Notes under the pieces: model-generated | What the model was told of the DNA's origin: nothing | The model's database searches: none | What the model saw: the letters and a program-made list of their open reading frames with translations, nothing else | Shown: positions 47,366 through 60,235 of the stretch, piece by piece | Position numbering within the stretch: position 1 is the stretch's first letter | Layout: each line of letters opens with the position of its first letter | NCBI GenBank assembly: GCA_013397435.1 | Contig: VZRG01002507.1 | Location: 8,628 to 72,627 of the forward strand | Length of the DNA: 64,000 nucleotides | Direction: 5' to 3' | Source of the DNA: Erythrocercus mccallii | Lineage: Eukaryota; Chordata; Aves; Passeriformes; Dicruridae | Translations under genes and position numbers: made by a program

Positions 47366-50300
47366 GCCCCCCCTGCCAAGGGGACAGACCAGTTCAAGCC
47401 ACATGAGGAAGATCTGTCCAGTGCTTCCTCCCCTTCACCTGCTGGCCTTGCAATGGGGTCTGCTCGGGCAATGCTCTCCCCAGTTCCCGGTGCGGCAGCT
47501 GAGGTTGGAGCAGGTGCCAGTGGGGCAGCCCCAGGCAGGCTGAGCTGCCAGCCCTGGGCTGGGAGAATCTTGCAGAACGTCTGCCTTCCATAACTGAGGG
47601 AAGAGCAGGTGATTTCCAGGCTGTGTGGAAAAGCCCTCCCGGGAGCAGCGATGCCGTCAGTGCCGTGGAGCAGAGGAAAGAGCTCCCGATGTGCCGAGCG
47701 TGGGTGACAGCAGGAGCAAACCACAGCAGCCTTACAGGGGCTCACAGAGAGACAGGAGCAGATAAAAACCCCAAACTGCCGTTTTGACATTTGCTCGTCC
47801 CAAATGAGGATGAAAAATTCAAAAGACAACTAGAATCCTGTGCAATTTCCATTTGGATGTGTCAAAACAACTCGATTTGGCACAGCAAGCAACCACCTCT
47901 GCCCACACTGCTGGGGGAGCTGGGGGACAGCCACCAAGGCTGAGGATGGCACCCCAGAAGCCACAGAGGAAAAATGATACAACTTTCCTTGAGGACACCA
48001 TCATTCTGACCATCTCCCTTGGGGCACACAAACACCTGAGTTCTCATTCAGCTGCAGAAAATACAAATAGTCAGGAAAAAGGCATTTTGACAGAAATAAA
48101 ATTTATTCTTTAGGCTGAAAATTTTCCTTTTATATAAGTGTTTTGAGTGAAAGGGAATTAAGTGTCTAAAAAAAGAAGTCCTTTGAATTAAGACTCATTT
48201 CAATTTAAGGCTGTTGAAAGGCAGAACACCAGGTGTTGTGCAGAGGTTCCTTTGTTCATTGTCACAATTCAACGAGGATTTGCAAAATACTTTGACTAAA
48301 TCTGTTCTGATTTTTCTGCCAGAAACATTTCAGGTGACAATTTTTACCCCAAAAGCTCCACTTCAGGTAACTCAGACAAAACAGTTTAACATCAGCCTGG
48401 AGGGAAGTATTTTGTTTTTACTTCCTCAAAGAAATACACACTTCAAACACTTGCAGGGGGAGATAATTTGCAGAAATCTTCAATTTTAGAGAAACCCAGC
48501 AGAGCGAGGATGTTTGCCTGGAAAAATCTTTGTCAAATCCAGTGTATGCCATGGTCCTTCCCAAGTGGCAGCATCTGGTTTATGGTGTCATCAGTCCAAA
48601 ATTCAGCACTGAGGTGAGTGCACAAAAGCAGGTGCAGAATTCCCAGCTCCAGAAATCTGGAGCTCAGTGCTGGTGCCCAAGCAGAGCCTCAGGAGCTGCA
48701 ATATCCAGGGCTGGCCTGATCCAGGCTGTGCCCCCGACCCTGATGGGTGAATTCCAGCAGCCCAGCAGAGCCTGGCCTGGAGCCCCCCTGAGCTCAGCAC
48801 CAGCCCTGGTAAACGCTGTGCTGCTCCTCCCTCCCTTTGTCCCTCTGTGCCTCCAGGAGGGGTTGTCTGCTCAGATGGGATGAAAGGAGGGATGGAAACA
48901 TCTGTGCACAGCCACAGCTTTTGCCTCAGGAAGGACCAGCCTGCAGTGTAATGCCCTGAAAAAGGCTGAGAGCTGATTTATCACCACCAACCCCTTTTTC
49001 CAGCACAGCCATCCTGAACTCATCCCTCCAGAGCAAGGAACTCCTTCTCCTCACATTCTTCCAAGATGACAGGAGTGGCTGTCACTCTCTAGCACAGTGG
49101 GTCAGACCTGCTCCAATGGTGTCCAAACCTACCCTAAGCTGGGGCCAGGTGTGCTGCTCTCCTGCACGACCTCAGGGTAAAGAGACCTGAGGGGTCCAGA
49201 GCTCTTAGAGTTCAGGGCTTCCTCTCACACTGCTGACTTTGTGTATTTAAACTCTTTACAAAAGTCTAGGTTTTTTTTTTCTTTTTCTGCTTAATTTTTT
49301 TCTGTTTTTCATTGGAAAAGCTCAATTAGACTTGCCTTGTGCTTTTCCTGCGAGTCTGCTTTCACCTCGTTCATGGAGGCAGCCCAGGTCTCTGTAGGGT
49401 GAGGCATTAAGGGCAATCCCTGCAGCCCAGAGCCATGGGGTTTCACTGAGTCCTTTGTTGAGAGTTTTCTCCTGGCAAAAATGTGCATTTTGGATGGTGA
49501 AGCAGGAGCACTTCCAAGCTCACTGGTGGAAAAAGGAGGCAGTAGCCAAGTGCTGTAATTCAGAACAGACCCTCAGCTGGCCTGATTGCAACAGAGCTGC
49601 CACCAAACCTGTGCTGGCTCAGGGGGTGAGGAGCCATCCAAACCATCTCTGACAGTGTTGGACTTGCTGAGCTCAGCTCAGCCTGTCCAGGTTTGCAGGA
49701 TTTCAGGCCACATCTTGGTGGAGAGATCCACCAGTGAAAAATGGGGACTCCACCTGCTCCAAAACCAGCTATTCTGAATGTAAAAGCAAATGGAAATGTT
49801 AAGGTTGGCTTGTGTTCAGAGCACAACAGAGCTCAACCCTGGACCACTGGGAGCTGTCAGAGCAGAAGCCAAAGTTCCCAGCTTGGACTGTGAGCTGGGA
49901 GGAACCAAACTGGCCATGTACATCTCAGTGTCTTACCATCATTATTGTTCCTGTTATCAGCCAGAAACTCCTAGCATGGCCTTTAAGCAATGTAATTTTA
50001 AAAACCCACAAAAATATGAATGGTCCTTCCAGAATGGGTTCACATTTTCCTTGGCTAATGGCCCATCCCATGATTCTGTTTGAGCCAAATCCTAAATTCT
50101 AAGAAAAGCTCCATCATCTCCCTTCTGTTTGAAGGGAAACTGCCAACATGTCTCACCCATAATCGTCTGGATCTGAGGAGAGACGTTCAAATTTATGACA
50201 GGAGGCAGGGAGCCAAGTCCCATTGATCTCCAGTGGAAATCCCTCAGTGAGAAATCCCTCACTCCCATTGCCGGAGGGAGAGCCAGGCTTTGCCAGCTTG

Positions 50301-50919
50301 GCTGGATTTGTTCTCCTGCTCTCAGCACCATCCAGTCGGAATTCTTGTCGGTATCCTGATATTATCTCTGACTGAGGGGGATGGGAGAGGGATTTGAGCC
50401 ATTCCTACACTCTTAGGCTTGCAGTGATGTGCCTTTACAAACCCTTTTTCGTTTGTTGTACTCAAACTCGAGTTTTCTGGGAGAGTTTTCACAGCTGGGG
50501 CAAAGTCCCGCCCTCCTTTACTCGGCTTTAGGCTCAGGCACAAGTGGGTTAGGGTCATGATTCACTTTCAGTATTTAAAGCCAGCCCAATAAATCCCTAA
50601 ATGACTTTCTAACAGAGCTGTAAACATAATCAATGCACATTAACAAAGCACTGGGAAACCAAGAAATTCTTTGGGGGGTAAAACACATACCATGAATCTT
50701 TCCATGTTGTTGTATCAGGCAGGAAGCACTGACTCCCTCATTGTGTTCGACAGAGACAGATGGCAAATATTTTCTTAAGCCATTCCTAGGCCAACCCAGG
50801 TTTTTCAAAGAGGATTTCTTGCAGCAGAAAGATCTAGGCCTGATATTTTTAGGTATGTAAATGCTTTAAGATTCAGGTACATACAAAAAGGGATTTTTAC
50901 AAATGTCAGAGAATTTGGG
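47366..50919. other. Non-coding sequence
   Basis: Mixed sequence. Mild CpG enrichment lies near 47620-47720, an AT-rich block at 48080-48200 and a T-rich tract at 49270-49315. No gene was recognised. Confidence 0.42.
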
Positions 50920-51062
50920 GTTTAAATGACCTCTGGTGGTCTCTAGCCCTCCTGAGAAGACTTCGCTGTTACCCCAGGACCTTGTTCAGGCAGCCTTTGA
51001 ACATCTCAGGGATGACCACGCTTCCAGCTCTCCCAGGGCTGCACAACCTTCCAGGGAAGGGA
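50920..51062 (-). mobile_element. Old CR1 LINE fragment
   Basis: 'tttaaatgacctctggtggt', 'aggaccttgttcaggcagcc', 'tttgaacatctcagggatga' and 'agggctgcacaaccttccag' match, with many substitutions, a CR1 3' region in reverse that carries 'tccagtcgggttttgaatat' and 'ctccacaacctctctgggc' type blocks. High divergence suggests age. Confidence 0.6.
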
Positions 51063-51375
51063 ACCAAATACTGGGAAGATTTAGGGGCTTCCAAACTGAG
51101 TGTATTCCTTTTACACCTGGAGGGAGAAATGAGTCCTTCTCTCAGAACCAGATTCTGGATGAGCTTCACTCACCCTGGCATAGACACAGGAAAGTCAAAC
51201 ACATTTATACACCTCCAGCTCTCCCCATAATCCTTATGGAGGAAAAAACCCAAACAAATCATCTCATGCTGCACCAGCTCGAAGAGAAACACCAGGCTGT
51301 GGAAAGGCTTGAACACGACCCAGTCTCAGATCAGGCCAGATCAGAATCCTGCCTCTGGAGCATCCTAAGCTCCAA

Positions 51376-51451
51376 CCAGCATCTCCAGTGACTCCTGACC
51401 AGCATCTCCAGTGACTCCTGACCAGCATCTCCAGCTACTCCTGACCAGCAT
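51376..51451. repeat. 23-bp tandem repeat, 3.3 copies
   Basis: Units 'ccagcatctccagtgactcc' plus 'tga' at 51376, 51399 and 51422, then a partial copy. It has the same unit length as the array at 2101-2301 but an unrelated sequence. Confidence 0.92.
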
Positions 51452-52034
51452 TGTCACAGGATCCAGAGGTCCTGACCAGCCCCAGCCCCTTGCTGTGCTC
51501 TGAGCTGCACAGACACGTAGCTAAGTCCCTGCCTAAAAAAAACTGCAGTAAAAATAGACAAGACAGAGGCACAGATTTCTGGAGAGACGCACAGCAAGTC
51601 AGGAGCAGAGTTGAGTTGAGAGAGCAGGGAAGTAGCAGGTCTGAGATTCCACAATTAAAGTTTTTCTTTTGGCATTAAGGCACAAACCATAGAGTTCAAA
51701 ATGCCCTGGCCCAGATGCTCTGGCCGCCTTGAAATCAGAGCCTAGAAAGCTGCAAAGCCTGAGTCAGACAGAGAGCCGATATGCCCAAAGTGTTTCTCCC
51801 AAGATCCACAATTCATTCATGTCCCTGGTTTTCAGTCTGAGACAATTTTCTCTGAAGTTGAGCATCCTCTCCAACTCCCACAGCTTTTCCTGGGCTCTGA
51901 CTCATCACCCCAACCCCTTCCCTGGAAAATCAAGATGTGTTCCTATTGCATCATTAGCTGTAATGGCAGATAGTGTTACTGATAGTCACCCTTAATTAGC
52001 AGCCCAGCAATCAAGCTAACTGTCCTTTGTGTTC

Positions 52035-52330
52035 CTTACCCCAGCGCTGTGTTTGAGTTCACAGAACACTTACAAATAGTATTAATAGTAATTGCATCAA
52101 TAATGATCCCGGTTGTGAGATGTTTATGTAGCATCCATCTGCTCGGAGATCCGTGGTTACAGATAACGCCCGCCGCAGCCATCTGGCCTCACTGGGTGCG
52201 CTTGGCTCCTGCTTATCAGGATGGCAAATCAGGCAGCCTGGTCTCCATCCCGGCAGCTCCCACTGGTTCCGACTTGCCAGGAGCCATAAATCACCTCCTA
52301 AACTGCAGACACTCCTTGAGAGGAGATGGG
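52035..52330. promoter_or_regulatory. Candidate conserved non-coding element
   Basis: 'aaatagtattaatagtaatt', 'gcatcaataatgatcccggt', 'atccgtggttacagataacg' and 'cttatcaggatggcaaatca'. It combines TAAT cores, a RUNX-type TGTGGTTA-like site (GTGGTTA) and two GATA-type sites (AGATAA, TTATCA), with CpGs retained. Looks enhancer-like; untested. Confidence 0.35.
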
Positions 52331-54694
52331 AACCCCCGGGCTAAAGTTGGGAGCACCAAGATGTAAAGTGAGAGCTTCTCACTGCACTGTGCACCGAGGA
52401 GAGGGGAATCTGAAAATCCACAGTGAAATAAGGACAGACACCACTTCAAATGCACAGGTACTCCCAGAGCAATTCCAGTCTTATTTAAACCACTTTTTGA
52501 AGTAACCCTGGCTCGGGTGGCTTTGAAGGGAATCCCCCTTGTCCTGGGCCCTGGGTGCGGTGCTGGAGAGGCCCTGGCACAGCAAACACAGCACCACACG
52601 GGGTGTACTGAACACCTGGGACACATCCCATAATGTCACACCATCAGTGTCACTGCTGAACAGAGGACAAGCTCTATCAATGTACCTGCAGGGAGGGCTC
52701 CAAGCAGAGCCCAGGCTCTGCTCCAGCAGGCCCAGCAATGGCACAAGGTGGTAACACTCGAGTGAGCCAAGTGCCTGCTGGAAATGGCTAAAAACACCTC
52801 AAAACTGGATCTTTTTCAGCATCTCTCTTTTTTCTTCCCCCCTGCGTCCAAAGCAAGAGCTCCAGGGTGAAATGAAGAACGGTCCCTGTTCTCCCAGCAA
52901 AAGGAACCAGTGCTGGAAGAAGCCACCAAAGCTGCAGCAGTGATGACCTGCCCCAGGAGCTTTGGCCTTGAGCACTGTGCCCTGAGCAGAGTTTCCATCC
53001 AGCTCTTGCTCAGGAGGTCTCCCAACAGAGAAGTCTGAAGACCAGGGCTCTCAGGAGCAGTCTGGCAAAAGATTAATGCTCATTACTGCTTCCCACAGAG
53101 CCCCCGTGCCCCTGGACAGGAGCTCTGTGTGGTTGAGCAGAGCTGCAGGAAATGACTTCCAGAAAAAATGCCATGGGCAGATCAGGGCTCCTCAGGCAGG
53201 AGGCCCTGCAGGGACAGACAATGTGGCAGCCAAACCAACCCCCCAAAACCTTGGGATCTCCACTTTGGTTTCTACAAAGCCTTGGAAATCTCCAGTTCCC
53301 TTCCAACATTTTGGTCCTGAATACCCTGATCCCATGCACTGGTTTACCTGGCTGGAGGGCAGGGGTGATGTGTTTTACTGCCAGCAGGAAATTCTCTGCT
53401 CTGCCCAGGAAGGCGCTCAAACAGAACTTGCAGTTTTGGAGGAGTCACTTTGGCTTGCTGCAGCCAAGCCAGCCCAAACCAGCCAGGTTGCTACAGTCCT
53501 GCCAGGTCCTGGCAGCTGGAAACACTTCATGGCAAACTGATCATCTCCTTTGGACAATCTTGACCTCCGGGGAGCTGTACCAGAGCACATCCCCAGCAGA
53601 GCCTTCATGCCAGCTGGAAAGAAACGCTCTCTGAGCCAGGAGCTGCAGGGGATTTGCCCATGGAGAAATCCAAGGCAATGCAGCCCAATTCCAACTTAGA
53701 CAATGAGCTATTCCTGTGAAAACAGCACAAATCCTCCCCAGAAAGCTTCTATTCACAAACCTCACCTGAATTCCTTTTCTACACTCTTTGGGGGAATTTT
53801 ACAAGTTTTGCAGGCTTTCACAAGACTTTCTGGTTTCAGCCAAAAATATCTTTTCTTGTTAGAAACCACATTTGAAGGTAAAAGTGCTCATTCCAGGATA
53901 AATATCTGTCAAATATTCTCTTCAAACAAGGAAAAAGATTCAGGAAATCTGGCACTTTTCTCTATAGTTTTGACCACACCATCTTTTTTCCAGTGGCAAT
54001 ATCTTTCATGCGAAAGTGTGTCCCATGTCCTGAGCCACATTCCTAGGTGCTGCATGTTAAGGAAAAGCAGCAAGATTTGGTTTGCCCTTGCTCCTAGAAA
54101 CACAAAACTCTCCTGCTAAAATTAGGGGAAATAACCACATGGGTTTAAAAAAAGGGAAAAAAGTTTCAAATAAACTTGCCTCTTTTTTTGCTCCTCCCAG
54201 CTCAACGGAAGCTCTTCAAAGTTTCCCCTCTCATGGAGTTGAGTCATTAATCTTCAGATAAGTGATGCTTGAGCCTTTGATTAAAATGACTGGGGACTGA
54301 CTCTGTGTGATTAAAGAGAGATAACACAATACAAGGAAGAGGACCTTACACCATTATTATGGCAAATAAGCATAATTCCCAACCTGAGAGCTGCATCAAC
54401 TTGTCTAATGTAATAAATGCTTCCCCTGCTGGAAACATGTCAAGTTAGACTTTGAGATGTCAGCCTTGAGTGTCCAAAGGCCTCGGAGCCTTTTGGGGCA
54501 CTGTGTGACTGGCAGGCTGATGTGACAAAGAGCCAGAGGTGATGCTGTGCCATGGGGCACCGAGGGAGCAGCTGAGAAACAGTAGCACAGGGTCTGCCAG
54601 CTCTGAGAGGTGGGAGAGGGGGAAGTGAGACCCACAGATGGATGGAGAGAGAGGAAAGTGTCTGGGGAGGCTGAGGGATAGATGGGAACATGGC

Positions 54695-54868
54695 ACAGGC
54701 TGCCCAGAGCAGTTGTGGCTGCCCCTGGATCCCTGGAAGTGACCAAGGCCAGGTTGGATGGGGCTTGGAGCAGCCTGGGATGGCGGAAAGTGTCCCTGCC
54801 CATGGCAGGGGTGGGAAGAGAGCTCTGAGGTCCCTTCCAACATATCCCATCCTGATTCTGTGATCTGG
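54695..54868 (+). mobile_element. CR1 LINE 3' fragment
   Basis: 'caggctgcccagagcagttg', 'cctggatccctggaagtgac', 'gtgtccctgcccatggcagg' and 'ggtcccttccaacatatccc', ending 'gattctgtgatctgg'. Confidence 0.9.
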
Positions 54869-55259
54869 GATCCAGGAGGGGGTGGCTGGACCTGTGCAAT
54901 GCCCCTGCAAGTCTGCCCAGGTCAGAGCAACTAGCTACAGGTCCTTGCAGGGAGACTTCATGGGGCTTGGGCAAACAGCAGGGGAATAGCTTTGTTTAGG
55001 CAGAAAAAGCATAATTTCCAATCTTAGACAAACTAGAATAGCTGTTCTGAAGGGGGGAAACAGCCATTTATTTTGTTCAAAGCAAATGTCTACCCAAGGA
55101 TTTAGGTAGACCTACCTGATCTGACTCCCTGATGGAGACCAGCCAGGAGTCTCTGCTCTTTTCTGGGAGAAAGGATCATTCATTCCCTCCCCAGGCACTG
55201 TGTGGGGCTCCATTCTCTGATTCAAGGAGCTGCTGTAGTGCTGTAGCTTGTAAAAGTGC

Positions 55260-55460
55260 AGACAGATAGTTCACAGACGCATCCTATTTGTGGCTTAAAA
55301 TACATCAGTTTATCATGCAAATGATATGTCAACAGAATAGCTGCACTTGGCAGTGCTTCCCGGAGTAAATTAAGCAGTTAAACATACCATGTGTAATATT
55401 AAAGAGGTTATGTGTTACATATAATAAGCACTTGAAGCCAAGTTGTCAGGAAACCAGGTT
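55260..55460. promoter_or_regulatory. Candidate enhancer with POU octamer in a dyad
   Basis: An exact octamer ATGCAAAT (55315-55322), the classical POU-factor site, sits inside a perfect inverted repeat TATCAT-GCAA-ATGATA (55311-55326). The island is AT-rich ('gtgtaatattaaagaggtta', 'ttacatataataagcacttg') with retained CpGs, and contrasts with its flanks. Confidence 0.38.
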
Positions 55461-58399
55461 TCCTCAAAAATCTGAAATTCAGCTCACAGGAGCCAAGGTG
55501 CTCCTTCCCCCTTGAGTGGGTGATGTTTGGGAAAAATGGGGGTTCTGCCAAAATACCTTGAGGCGCCGTGGTCCCAGCTGGGGCCCCGTGGAGGTTTTAT
55601 CCGTGGGATGAATGGTCCAGTCTCAGCTCCCTGGTTGACATTTCAGGAGCTGGGGCATACTCAGGGTTTGCTCTGTGCATTTTTCACAGCTTGTGCTCTG
55701 TGCATCTGGGAACTATTTGCAAGAGCGAAAATATTGCAGGATCCAGTCTTCACGAGGCTTTGCACTTCCTGGAGGGTGGAAAGACCAGGCAGGAAAAGAA
55801 AAAAAAAAAATAATAAAAAAGGTCTTGGATTGTTTCAGCTCTGCAAATTGCTCCCTGAGGCAAGTAATTGTTGTAAAAAACATACACAAATATTCAGATT
55901 CAAGTTTAACCAAATACCAGGACACTGGGATTTATTCAAGTGTCAGCAGCCCCCAAGCTTGCCTGCTTATTTCAGGGTCCTCTACCTCAGCAAATGTTTT
56001 CTGTTTCATAGAAACTCAAAGTCAAACCTGGGGAGTCACAGGGCCAAAAGAGTAAAATAAAAATGTTCTTTGTGTGCCTCATGAATTGAATGAGTTCATT
56101 ACACTCTGCTCTCCACAGTGGAAACAGCTCCAGTGATTTATGAGGAATCAAAGCTAAAATCCCATTTGTTTACCAAAGTGATGCCTAGCTCCAGGGTGTT
56201 ATTTTAAAGGGATGTAATGGAGTGAGGTACAAGATGTTCCTGAGTCCCACCTTGCCTGGGCTCTGCCCCACCCAGACCACAGCCCAGACCTCCCCTTCCC
56301 CAGCACTTCCAGCCTCTCCCAGCTCCCCATAACCATTCTGCACCCAGTGTCTTCATGGACACCTCACTTTGAAAGGAAAGCTCTTCTCTCTCAGGCTCCA
56401 AATTTCAAGACTGCTGTGAGCATTTAGGGTAATATTTTTCACACATCCTTCAATCTTATCCCTCCCTCTGCACACCCATGTGCACATTCCTTATGGTTTG
56501 CTTTTCGTCAGGGCCCCAAGGGCCTGAAGAGATGATAAAGTTTCTGTAAAGTAGGTGTTTCTCAGGCATTTTCCACAGTTCATGACCCAGTTTAAACCCC
56601 TGTGAGAAACAAAGAATGATGCATCATAAACCCCTGCAAAAGGATGGGTTTGAGTTAATAGCTTCAAAAACATTCAGTGATGAGAAATCCAGAAATACAA
56701 CTAGAAAAAAAACATCTCTGCTGTTAAATACACTGCCCTGCTCCTGGGCTGGGCTGTGTTGGCAGAGCCCTCCAGGCACCGGTGGTCCTGCAGCCTCTCC
56801 CTGCCAGGATGGGAAGATTTGGGAAAGGACCATTTCTCCTCCCTGCAGGTGTAATGGGGGCCATCAGCCAGACACTGCCCTTGCTTTGCTAAATTAAACC
56901 ATTACACACCTTGATTTTCCCTCCTAAAAGTGTCATTTCCTATTCATTAGTGGTTTGCTAGCTCTTGTTTGAGTCTCCTCCAAGATTTCCATGCCCTTTA
57001 GGAACTGGGGATCCTGAGCCAGGCTCAGGGTTATCACAACCCTCTTGTGCAGGACTGACCAGTGCATCACAAGCTGCTCATCGGGGACCTTCTGTCCCTA
57101 GGGCTTTCCTGGGTCATCAGTTACTCAGTCCTGCAATGATCCTCTGCATTCCCTGGCTGCACAGCACAGCATCCTTCCCCAGATTTAGCCGTGTGGGAGT
57201 TGTGTGAGCTACTCATCCAAGCTGTGTCAATAGAGAGAAACAGAAACAGGCATTTTCCAGAGGAAATCCATCCCACTCCCAGGGTTATCTAAGGCCCAGT
57301 GAACAACTCCTGCTCTGGAGGTGCCTCCACCCATCCTAGGACCAGCAGTGGACCTCACATACCTGACCTTAAGGTGGCCTCAGCTCAGGGAGAGGAATTA
57401 TCTGACATTTGTATCAAATACAGTGTTTACTTGACCTGAGGCTCAGTGTCATTAACGAAGATTCTCCAAGAGCCCCTTTCTTCCCCAGTCTTTGTGTCAT
57501 TTCAACATTTATCCATGAAGATTTTACAACTTCTTCTCTTTTTTACGCCTGGCTCCTTCCTGGGGCCGTTAAATGGGATGGGGTCACAACCAGCCATTTC
57601 AGGTCTCCATGAGAAAAAAAAGCTCTTTGCCTGGAATCTCCTTTTAAGACTCCATTTGGAAACCAATTACAAACCCCATTTATTTGATGTGCACCATGTT
57701 GATTTTGGATGGCTCCACTTTATCCATTAGGATTGTCTTATGACACGAAACCAAACACTTTTGAGGAGTTTGGCTGATGTAAGAACCAGTGTAGAGGTGG
57801 CTGATGAGCCTGAGACTGCTGGGCTGGGAGGGCACAAAAGATTGTCACACCTGAGCAACACAACTGTAAAATTTCATCCATTAGGCTCCTTTGAAAATCT
57901 CAGCTATAAATCTTCCAGGGCCAATCCTTTCCCTGCAGAGCTCCCTTGGAAGCAGCAGTTGCTCAGGAAGCTCATTGGGATGTTGGTAGGGACAAGGCAA
58001 GGAAGGGTCCAGCTCCAACTACACTCAGGTCTCTCCTTCTCATGTTGACCCAGCAGCAGACTCCCAAAAGGATTCATATTTTCCACGTTGCTAATTTTAA
58101 GCTTTAGGTTTCCAACACCCCTAGACTTGGAGACACAGCCCCACTGCCTCTCTGCAGCTTAAATGCTTCCTAATGGCCTCAACCCTGAGATTTACACTGA
58201 GCCAACTCACTTTGAAACCCTTCCATAAAAACGCCTTCTGCAAACATATTTGTTTCATTATCATTGGGCCTGAAAGTGCCTGAAGTAACAAACAACTTCA
58301 AACTCCTTCAGATTTATTGTGGCACCAGGTTTGCACTCCACTGCAGCCCTGTGTACCTGAGAGCGTGTCTGAGTGGGGACAGGTAGGGGAGGTGGATGG

Positions 58400-58600
58400 A
58401 GAGCCTTGATGCAATGGATCAGTGATTATGGTGCAATAAATATTGGATGGAGGATCTATGATAACATCTATTACAGCTTTATGAAATATTGATAGTGTCT
58501 GAATACATATTGCCTGCTGAACAGCTCGTTCCGGAGAAGTTTAATGAAAGACATCTGTCGTTTTATCCTTGAATCTCCATGCAGGAGAAGGATGGCCCCA
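58400..58600. promoter_or_regulatory. Candidate conserved non-coding element
   Basis: 'gtgattatggtgcaataaat', 'gatctatgataacatctatt', 'acagctttatgaaatattga' and 'acatctgtcgttttatcctt': an AT-rich, repeat-free, CpG-retaining block with GATA and homeodomain-like sites. Confidence 0.35.
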
Positions 58601-58956
58601 GTGAGGGCTTCCAGAGCACAGAGGAAATGGGCTGAGAGACTCAGGCTCACCTATCCAGAGGCATGGAGAGATACAGACTGTTTTATGCACACAGAGCCTT
58701 TCATTTGGGGAATGAATTAACTCTGTGCTCCTCCGATATCAATCCCTGCACAGAAAACTGCCTTTAATGGACCCAATAAAAAGAATGCACAGACTGCTGT
58801 GGATAGGGGTGGGAGAGACTGGGGACTCCAGAAAAATCAGCTCTTCCTTCAGACTCTTATCCCTGATCCTCCCCTCTCCCCACTGAACCCTGTGTGCAGC
58901 ACTAGGACACAACAAGTCCCCCAGGGGATCCAATCCATGATACGCATTCACCCCAA

Positions 58957-59350
58957 ATCATGGAATTAGGGAATGGTTTGGGTTGGGAGGCACCTTAAAG
59001 CACATCTCAATCCACCCCTCCCACCATCCCAGGCTGCTCCCAGCCCCAGTGTCCAGTCTGGCCTTGGGCACTGCCAGGGATCCAGGGGCAGCCCCAGCTG
59101 CTCTGGCAATTCCAGCCCAGCCCCTGCCCACCCTCCCAGGGAACAATTCCTGCCCAATCTCCCATCCAGCGCTGCCCTCTGGCACTGGGAAGCCATTCCC
59201 TGGCTCCTGTCCCTGCAGCCCTTGTCCCCAGTCCCTCTGCAGCTCTCCTGGAGCCCCTTCAGGCCCTGCCAGGGGCTCGGAGCTCTCCCTGGAGCTTTTC
59301 CTCTCCCGGGGAGCACCCCCAGCTCTCCCAGCCTGGCTCCAGAGCAGAGT
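58957..59350 (-). mobile_element. CR1 LINE, inverted partner of the 4.4-kb copy
   Basis: Begins with the mirrored tail 'atcatggaattagggaatgg' and 'ttgggttgggaggcacctta', then 'ccccagtgtccagtctggcc', 'ctggcaattccagcccagcc' and 'cagcgctgccctctggcact'. Its reverse complement matches 4420-4809 closely along most of its length. 5'-truncated and non-coding; the four overlapping open frames here belong to it. Confidence 0.9.
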
Positions 59351-60189
59351 GGCTCTCAGCTCTGTCCAACTATTCCCAAACTGAGAAAAGATTTGCTCCA
59401 TTTTTTGCACTTTTACTTTATGAAAATGAGAGGAAGACCTTGCGTTTTCCCCTAAATTGCACCACTTCCTACTTGAGGCTTCAAACCAATTTAGTGAGCC
59501 CTCCTATAGACATTTCTTACACTGGTAACTTACATGGGGTATTAAATAGCACTTTAGCTGAATGAATGGAAGTTTAAGTAGCAGTGTAAAAAAAATAGAT
59601 CCATGCCCCTCATGACAATTTATCCTGTTCCTGGTTACTGCCCCAGCCCAGTCCGGGGTGCTCCAGGCTCTCAGCTCACACAGATCAGGGTGGGGGATCC
59701 AAGGAGGGTCAGATGGATGTGGTCAAGCTCTGGTCAAGCACTGCTGTGGGTCAGGGCTGGGGTTGAAACGCCTCTCCAAGAGAGCACAGGTCCAACTCGC
59801 CCGTCCCCAGGCTCGGATGGAGGTCCCATGTTTGAACATGCACACCACGGAGCCAGCAGTCAAAGCCAAGCTTTGTCCTTCCCATCCCACCCTCCTTCAC
59901 CTCCTGCCATCCACGGCAGCGCATTTCTTCTCCCTGCCTCCCTCAACACCCCTTTTCCAATGGCATTTCCCTCCCTGCTGCCAAATGGATGCTGAGGAGT
60001 GCAGGGACAGTGACACACGGCTCTAATGTCCCTCGCTGCTGCAGTCTCCTCCCATTATTGGGAGAGCAGCATCGGGTTAGACGCTGTTAATGGCCTCTCC
60101 ACTGGTTTATAGCTTCTCTGGCCCCATTCCTGGGCTCAGCACTGCTGCTTTACTGCCCCTCCGCTCTGGGGACACCGGACTCCCTCCAG

Positions 60190-60235
60190 CAGCGGGAGCG
60201 TGGCACGCGTGCCATGTGCGGTGCCACACGCAGCG
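60190..60235. promoter_or_regulatory. Palindromic GCGTG cluster
   Basis: A perfect 14-bp palindrome TGGCACGCGTGCCA at 60201-60214 with additional GCGTG/CACGC cores at 60198-60202 and 60227-60231. That gives four cores in about 35 bp. GCGTG is the core bound by bHLH-PAS dimers (AhR/ARNT; HIF sites also read RCGTG). The patch is CpG-dense in otherwise CpG-poor DNA. Confidence 0.4.

Larger units (their letters stand above)
51063..54694. other. Non-coding sequence with regulatory-looking islands
   Basis: Contains the 23-bp repeat at 51376-51451, a conserved-looking block at 52035-52330 and an AT-rich island at 54230-54420 ('tgagcctttgattaaaatga', which includes a CTTTGAT TCF/LEF-type core). No gene was recognised. 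Confidence 0.42.
54869..58956. other. Non-coding sequence with two regulatory-looking islands
   Basis: Holds the islands at 55260-55460 and 58400-58600, and an A-rich tract at 55796-55822. No gene, tRNA or LTR was recognised. The 177-codon + frame at 55527-56060 crosses the A-rich tract and shows no domain. Confidence 0.42.

Noticed and set aside
55527..55830. A-rich tract after a 177-codon frame, suggesting a processed pseudogene
   Set aside because: No recognisable parent gene, no target-site duplication and no polyadenylation signal in the right place.
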